Positions 9,201 through 9,479 of a stretch of 9,479 bases of DNA are shown in pieces (the first letter of the stretch is position 1; each line of letters starts with the position of its first letter). The stretch is from Roseiflexaceae bacterium (GTDB taxonomy: Bacteria > Chloroflexota > Chloroflexia > Chloroflexales > Roseiflexaceae). Location: NCBI GenBank assembly GCA_947462525.1, contig CANHPK010000036.1:1-9479 (forward strand), in the 5' to 3' direction. The notes beneath the pieces were generated by a model, which saw nothing but the letters and a program-made list of their open reading frames with translations, made no database searches and was not told the origin of the DNA. The position numbers and the translations under genes are program-made.

Positions 9201-9478
9201 CAGATAATGCGTCCAGAAGCACATCGGAATTGCCCAGCAATACCCTGGTTACAGGTCCGCTCACGGTGACAAAACCAGATCGATTACTCAGTGCCGTGAC
9301 CGGAGAACCCGTGGCAGGCGCGTGGACATTGCTGGCGTGTCAGCGCACTGCTGACGCTGTGCCAGCTGCTATTCAATCTGTCAAGCTCAACTTTACGAGC
9401 GTCTTACAAAACGGCATGTCGAACTCTCGTTGGCAATATGCCGCAGAAGGCGTGAGTGACGCAGACAACGAACGGCAC
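2..9478 (+). CDS. Giant extracellular multidomain (LamG / discoidin / propeller / Ig-like / P-domain) protein, partial at both ends
   Basis: A single frame is open through all 3,159 codons of the window. I translated it across and found no stop or frameshift. The first in-frame ATG (base 17) falls inside a LamG beta-strand, so it is not a plausible start, and the gene must begin upstream and end downstream. Translation gives a Thr/Ser/Val/Ala-rich, Lys-poor sequence with no visible membrane segment or signal peptide in this part. Modules in order are LamG-like domains, two Ig-like domains, more LamG with a nested discoidin-like domain, an LVIVD-like propeller, Ig/FN3-like domains, a D-x-D-G-D sandwich, more Ig-like sequence and a P-domain. 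Such architectures belong to secreted or cell-surface binding proteins, and an adhesion or glycan-binding role is inferred. Residue n starts at base 3n-1; this numbering is used in the entries below. No enzyme active site was recognised. Regulation and operon context cannot be judged because the window holds nothing else. Confidence 0.93.
278..460 (+). other. Extra LamG closing segment (truncated or duplicated LamG tail)
   Basis: Only 57 residues after the closing motif of the first LamG domain (F71), a second closing motif appears at residues 128-138: YSGELDELRIS, followed by the usual S-x-x-Q-I helix-like tail. A complete LamG domain needs about 150-200 residues, so this segment cannot be one. 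It is either a duplicated terminal hairpin of domain 1 or the remnant of a LamG domain that lost its N-terminal strands. The preceding strand (about residues 108-125) is compatible with the penultimate LamG strand. Confidence 0.5.
467..1180 (+). other. LamG-like domain 2
   Basis: A complete LamG-like unit of about 235 residues. It starts near W156 with the 'LRFED' strand, which corresponds to the usual 'l.l.fdd' opening. Central strand W315-NQVSFAF matches W-x-x-V-x-x-x-x. The 'YFQNG' strand corresponds to 'lYvNG', and the domain ends with YRGSIDDITFS at residues 379-389. A Cys pair, C205 and C215 (C-x9-C-P), sits in the N-terminal loop. LamG4 has a similar pair at an equivalent place. A ligand-binding role is inferred from the family; no specific ligand can be named. 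Confidence 0.72.
1262..1570 (+). other. Ig-like beta-sandwich domain 1
   Basis: About 103 residues between two linkers: V-D-A-E-A-P at residues 420-425 and V-D-T-T-P-G at 524-529. The C-terminal half has the alternating pattern of bacterial Ig-like folds: 'GKYTIRMEAFDSVNN' (x-Y-x-I-x-x-x-A-x-D-x-x-x-N), the common 'A-x-D-x-x-G-N' closing strand in a variant form. C475 and C485 (C-x9-C-P) probably form a local disulfide hairpin. Such domains normally serve as spacers or stalk units. Confidence 0.6.
1574..1939 (+). other. Ig-like beta-sandwich domain 2
   Basis: About 120 residues ending at the V-D-N-T-P-P linker (residues 647-652). The closing strands 'GFYQVFANVTDAVGNTAT' carry the classic bacterial Ig-like signature (Y-x-V-x-x-x-x-x-D-x-x-G-N). 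An earlier strand, 'VAEVTVLVRDASGN', has the matching 'I-x-x-V-x-V-x-V-x-D' pattern. The following 45 residues (bases 1943-2077) are a linker or a partial strand set leading into the next LamG domain. The role is most likely as a structural spacer. Confidence 0.65.
2078..2715 (+). other. LamG-like domain 3
   Basis: Opens with 'RVDFEAPDG' (V696-D-F-E), carries a tight C719-x2-C722-P pair, and continues with 'FSIALLAKF', the LamG 'fTisaWvk' strand. The central strand is W819-YNILYSES. The unit closes with FRGYIDDVIIS at residues 879-889, the best match to the canonical last strand after domain 5. About 210 residues, normal for the family. The closing strand is nearly identical to that of domain 1 (G-Y-I-D-D-V), which suggests recent common ancestry. 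Confidence 0.72.
2792..3445 (+). other. LamG-like domain 4 (degenerate closing strand)
   Basis: Begins at D931 with 'SLFYLPMN', the usual 'l.~yl.fn' first strand. C958 and C969 (C-x10-C-P) occupy the same loop as the Cys pairs in domains 2 and 3, and C1033/C1051 add a second possible disulfide. The central strand is W1066-HSLIMTS. The terminal strand, residues 1123-1131 (VGVSLDDVA), keeps L-D-D-V but has lost the aromatic residue and the glycine seen in the other copies. Probably a folded but diverged member of the array. Confidence 0.62.
3470..4500 (+). other. LamG-like domain 5, split by a nested domain
   Basis: N-terminal portion at residues 1157 to about 1330: 'ALRFDGNDRVI' (the hallmark G-x-A-L-x-F-D-G-x-D strand), 'PWSMSLWYN' around W1224 (the f-T-i-s-x-W-v strand), then a central H-x-I-V-I strand and 'MLIDGIQV' (the lYvNG strand). 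The expected final strand does not follow. It appears only at residues 1472-1482 as FVGTIDDLRIY, after about 130 residues of different sequence. The best reading is one LamG domain interrupted before its last strand by the discoidin-like domain annotated separately. Once that insert is removed, the spacing fits the neighbouring LamG units. Fused outer domain, so mutually stabilised binding surfaces are possible (inference). Confidence 0.68.
3998..4387 (+). other. Discoidin / F5/8 type C-like carbohydrate-binding domain, nested in LamG domain 5
   Basis: About 130 residues (1333-1462) with the family's order of motifs. 'S-A-A-E-V-N-D-G' near D1348 corresponds to the 'A-x-x-a-x-D-G' opening loop. 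Then come M-E-V-D-L-G at 1366-1371 and T-F-D-R-I-V-L, the core 'v-D-L-G-x-x-x-x-i-x-x-i' strand. Next are 'YSVYVLN', S-G-R-Y-V-R-V at 1439-1445 (the classic 'a-R-Y-v-R-i' strand), and the closing A-L-N-E-L-Q-V ('l-x-E-l-x-v'). The family binds sugars or anionic lipids and proteins through loops. It lacks the typical opening W of 'n-x-x-d-x-W' and is slightly short for the family, which normally runs about 140-150 residues. Confidence 0.7.
4501..4918 (+). other. Unassigned beta-rich linker region with a Cys pair
   Basis: About 140 residues that I cannot assign to a family. The middle contains alternating strands ('AYTVTIEDRN') and C1587 and C1624 (C-x36-C), which could form a disulfide within one small sandwich. 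It sits between the end of LamG domain 5 and the propeller, and may be a diverged Ig-like domain. It is continuous in frame with both neighbours, and nothing suggests a separate gene. Confidence 0.45.
4919..5947 (+). other. Probable LVIVD-type beta-propeller
   Basis: About 340 residues (1640-1982) of imperfect repeats of roughly 45-50 residues. The first two are clear: 'AYTYVGNTNAVDVYDIN' ending at N1667 and followed by S-P-K-V-G, and 'TKLYALSKSAT...LTIFDIS' with D1711, followed by P-S-K-L-G. The third reads 'LVSVTNPRMPTQIG'. This is the LVIVD repeat pattern: 'v-x-v-x-x-x-x-A-Y-v', 'L-x-i-x-D-i-S-x-P-x-x-P-x-x-x-G'. Later units are more diverged ('LAILDVTGATP' near the end). Five to seven blades are plausible. 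LVIVD propellers are typical of extracellular bacterial and archaeal surface proteins; their ligands are mostly unknown. No kinase, phosphatase or hydrolase motif is seen. Confidence 0.62.
5948..6040 (+). other. Inter-domain linker with a short Cys loop
   Basis: About 31 residues joining the propeller to the next Ig-like block. It contains C1986-x5-C1992, followed by a Thr/Pro/Gln-rich stretch ('TTPPTQ'). The tight Cys pair probably forms a small disulfide loop capping the propeller. No strand pattern of its own is visible. Confidence 0.4.
6041..6304 (+). other. Ig-like beta-sandwich domain 3
   Basis: About 88 residues. It opens with 'SVRIVNP', the strand that commonly begins bacterial Ig-like domains ('p-x-v-x-i-x-x-P'). 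It has 'ITSVSLWVNG' (the 'i-x-x-V-x-x-x-v-n-G' central strand), and 'PAGAHVLQARFTAG' corresponds to 'l-x-x-G-x-h-x-l-x-a-x-a-x-d-x-x-G'. It ends at V2102-D-L-A-A-P. This pattern matches the chitobiase/BIG-type sandwiches used as spacers in large surface proteins. Confidence 0.65.
6308..6604 (+). other. Ig-like beta-sandwich domain 4
   Basis: About 99 residues between V-D-L-A-A-P (2102-2107) and F-D-R-T-P-P (2201-2206). It contains 'LVFTIAITDESPIESVQLV', a clear 'l-x-i-x-i-x-D-x-s-x-I-x-x-V' pair of strands, and ends in 'IRAVVSDRAGRTT', the 'i-x-a-x-x-x-D-x-A-G-x-x-x' closing strand. No cysteines. Confidence 0.65.
6605..6955 (+). other. Ig/FN3-like beta-sandwich domain 5
   Basis: About 117 residues from the F-D-R-T-P-P linker to V2318-D-A-P. 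The strand 'MHVAWSSITDAS' followed by 'QLEYTVKT' resembles the FN3 'l-x-v-x-W-x-x-x-x-D-x-x-x-x-x-x-Y-x-v' order. It ends 'MRLTDKMGNSAL', the 'D-x-x-G-N' closing strand of Ig-like spacers. It could be scored as either fold; the sequence alone does not decide. Confidence 0.55.
6983..7730 (+). other. CBM9/DOMON-like sandwich with D-x-D-G-D signature
   Basis: About 249 residues. The core is 'FAMTWDATSLRLNWQG' followed by A-N-W2379-D-I-D-G-D2384-L-F-V-Y-L-D-T. This matches the 'w-D-x-x-x-L-Y-l-x-x-x-x-x-x-x-x-g-D-x-v-x-v-y-l-D' arrangement of CBM9/DOMON-type domains, and the Asp cluster D2380, D2382, D2384 could bind calcium. A second landmark is 'LLRWDGTAWV' around W2479. C2344 near the start and C2573 near the end are the only cysteines in this part and may tie the ends together. 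Assignment rests on pattern recognition; carbohydrate or heme binding is possible by family analogy but is not shown. The last 70 residues lack clear motifs. Confidence 0.5.
7731..7939 (+). other. Unassigned region with a Cys pair
   Basis: About 70 residues with no family I recognise. It is more polar and probably more helical than its surroundings ('DAIGEIIAQTSALCAAI'). C2625-x8-C2634 makes a likely small disulfide loop. It is in frame and continuous with both neighbours. It is best described as a connector. Confidence 0.4.
7940..8270 (+). other. DUF11/CARDB-like beta-sandwich
   Basis: About 110 residues. 'NVGPNSTVAYTLRLQN' matches the opening of DUF11/CARDB-type domains ('v-x-p-G-x-x-v-x-Y-t-l-x-v-x-N'). 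The end, 'SIPARTTRTFVINTLIDP', matches the 'l-x-p-G-x-x-x-x-f-x-v-x-x-x-v-x-p' closing strands. Glycine at the usual 'pG' turns is replaced by N and R/T, so the match is moderate. In surface proteins these domains act as repeating stalk units. Confidence 0.5.
8271..8413 (+). other. Connector between sandwich domains
   Basis: About 48 residues with one strand-like segment ('FAKIEIRLTDSGSATG') and 'LEWLNAAVRIDSSGP' leading into the next linker at I2804-D-S-S-G-P. No domain can be assigned; it may be the C-terminal edge of a small Ig-like unit. Confidence 0.35.
8414..8755 (+). other. Ig-like beta-sandwich domain 6
   Basis: About 114 residues after the I-D-S-S-G-P linker. 'TTLSGRSTDDSASQVQVQ' corresponds to the 'l-x-G-x-a-x-D-x-x-x-v-x-x-V-x-v' opening of Ig-like spacers, and 'AYRVRGVDRYNQIG' to the 'Y-x-v-r-a-x-D-x-x-G-N-x-g' closing strands. 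C2871 and C2881 (C-x9-C) flank a predicted turn just before the last strands, like the C475/C485 pair of Ig-like domain 1. Confidence 0.58.
8756..8916 (+). other. Short Ig-like / pre-P-domain segment with Asp cluster
   Basis: About 54 residues. 'SKFSGTLSDLDSDAAISIC' looks like the opening strand of an Ig-like unit ('f-x-G-x-l-x-D-x-d-x'), but the unit stops after C2967. D2950, D2952 and D2954 (D-L-D-S-D) resemble a calcium-binding loop. C2960-x6-C2967 is a tight pair. Probably a truncated Ig-like domain joined to the following linker. Confidence 0.4.
8918..8980 (+). other. Ser/Thr/Asn-rich linker
   Basis: Residues 2973-2993 are dominated by Thr, Ser, Asn and Glu with almost no hydrophobic residues until I-V near the end. 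This is a flexible low-complexity linker before the P-domain. Codons at its start (TCT, ACT, TCT) and the stretch just before it are more AT-rich than the flanks. Confidence 0.55.
8990..9405 (+). other. P-domain (proprotein convertase P / Homo B-like)
   Basis: About 139 residues (2997-3135). 'LTVDVTAS' is followed by 'ADQLNLTLLSPSGIVVPL', the hallmark P-domain strand pair ('i-x-h-x-x-x-g-D-L-x-i-x-L-x-S-P-s-G-t-x-v-x-L'). Next comes 'LRVRFSDNAS' (the 'f-d-D-x-a' segment), and then 'GEPVAGAWTLLACQRT' (the 'f-x-G-x-x-a-n-G-t-W-t-L-x-v-x-D' segment), ending in an 'I-Q-S-V-K-L-N-F' strand ('l-x-s-w-x-l-x-f'). C2997 and C3113 lie at its two ends and may pair. P-domains usually follow subtilisin-like proteases, but in bacteria they also occur alone in secreted proteins. 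No S8 protease motif is visible in this window. Confidence 0.75.
9406..9478 (+). other. Post-P-domain tail, continuing beyond the window
   Basis: The last 24 residues in view follow the P-domain without a stop codon and end with E-G-V-S-D-A-D-N-E, an acidic stretch that could begin another repeat or a calcium-binding linker. The gene clearly continues downstream, and whether an anchor or sorting signal follows cannot be seen. Confidence 0.6.
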
Positions 9479-9479
9479 G

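Noticed and set aside
2..9478. Direct DNA repeats, CRISPR array, insertion sequence, tRNA or rRNA
   Set aside because: I saw no regularly spaced identical repeats, no transposase motifs and no RNA gene. Similarity between modules is at protein level only.

Overview
The window lies entirely inside one very large protein-coding gene on the + strand. The reading frame whose first codon is at base 2 stays open to base 9478: 3,159 codons with no stop. It has neither a credible start nor an end in view, so both termini lie outside. I see no second gene, RNA gene, mobile element, CRISPR array, promoter or terminator. All other open frames on either strand overlap this one and have no recognisable content.

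The protein looks like a giant secreted or surface-anchored multidomain protein built almost wholly of beta-sandwich and beta-propeller modules. In order: (a) bases 2-4500, a run of LamG/concanavalin-like jelly-roll domains, with two Ig-like domains between the second and third, and a discoidin (F5/8 type C)-like domain apparently nested inside the fifth; (b) 4501-4918, an unassigned Cys-containing stretch; (c) 4919-5947, a probable LVIVD-type beta-propeller; (d) 6041-6955, three Ig/FN3-like domains; (e) 6983-7730, a beta-rich domain with a D-x-D-G-D signature resembling CBM9/DOMON-type sandwiches; (f) 7731-8413, weakly assignable beta-rich sequence including a DUF11/CARDB-like part; (g) 8414-8916, further Ig-like sequence, then a Ser/Thr/Asn linker; (h) 8990-9405, a P-domain (proprotein convertase P / Homo B) near the window edge. 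Sandwich boundaries are often marked by V-D-x-x-x-P-type linkers, and short Cys-x(2-10)-Cys pairs recur, both fitting an extracellular protein.

The modules suggest a role in adhesion, glycan or matrix binding, or surface display. No catalytic domain is visible, and a protease or other enzyme could lie outside the window. The organism is a bacterium of roughly balanced GC. The architecture (LamG arrays plus Ig, propeller, D-x-D-G-D and P-domains in a multi-thousand-residue protein) recalls filamentous Chloroflexota such as Herpetosiphon and its relatives. That is a low-confidence inference from architecture alone.
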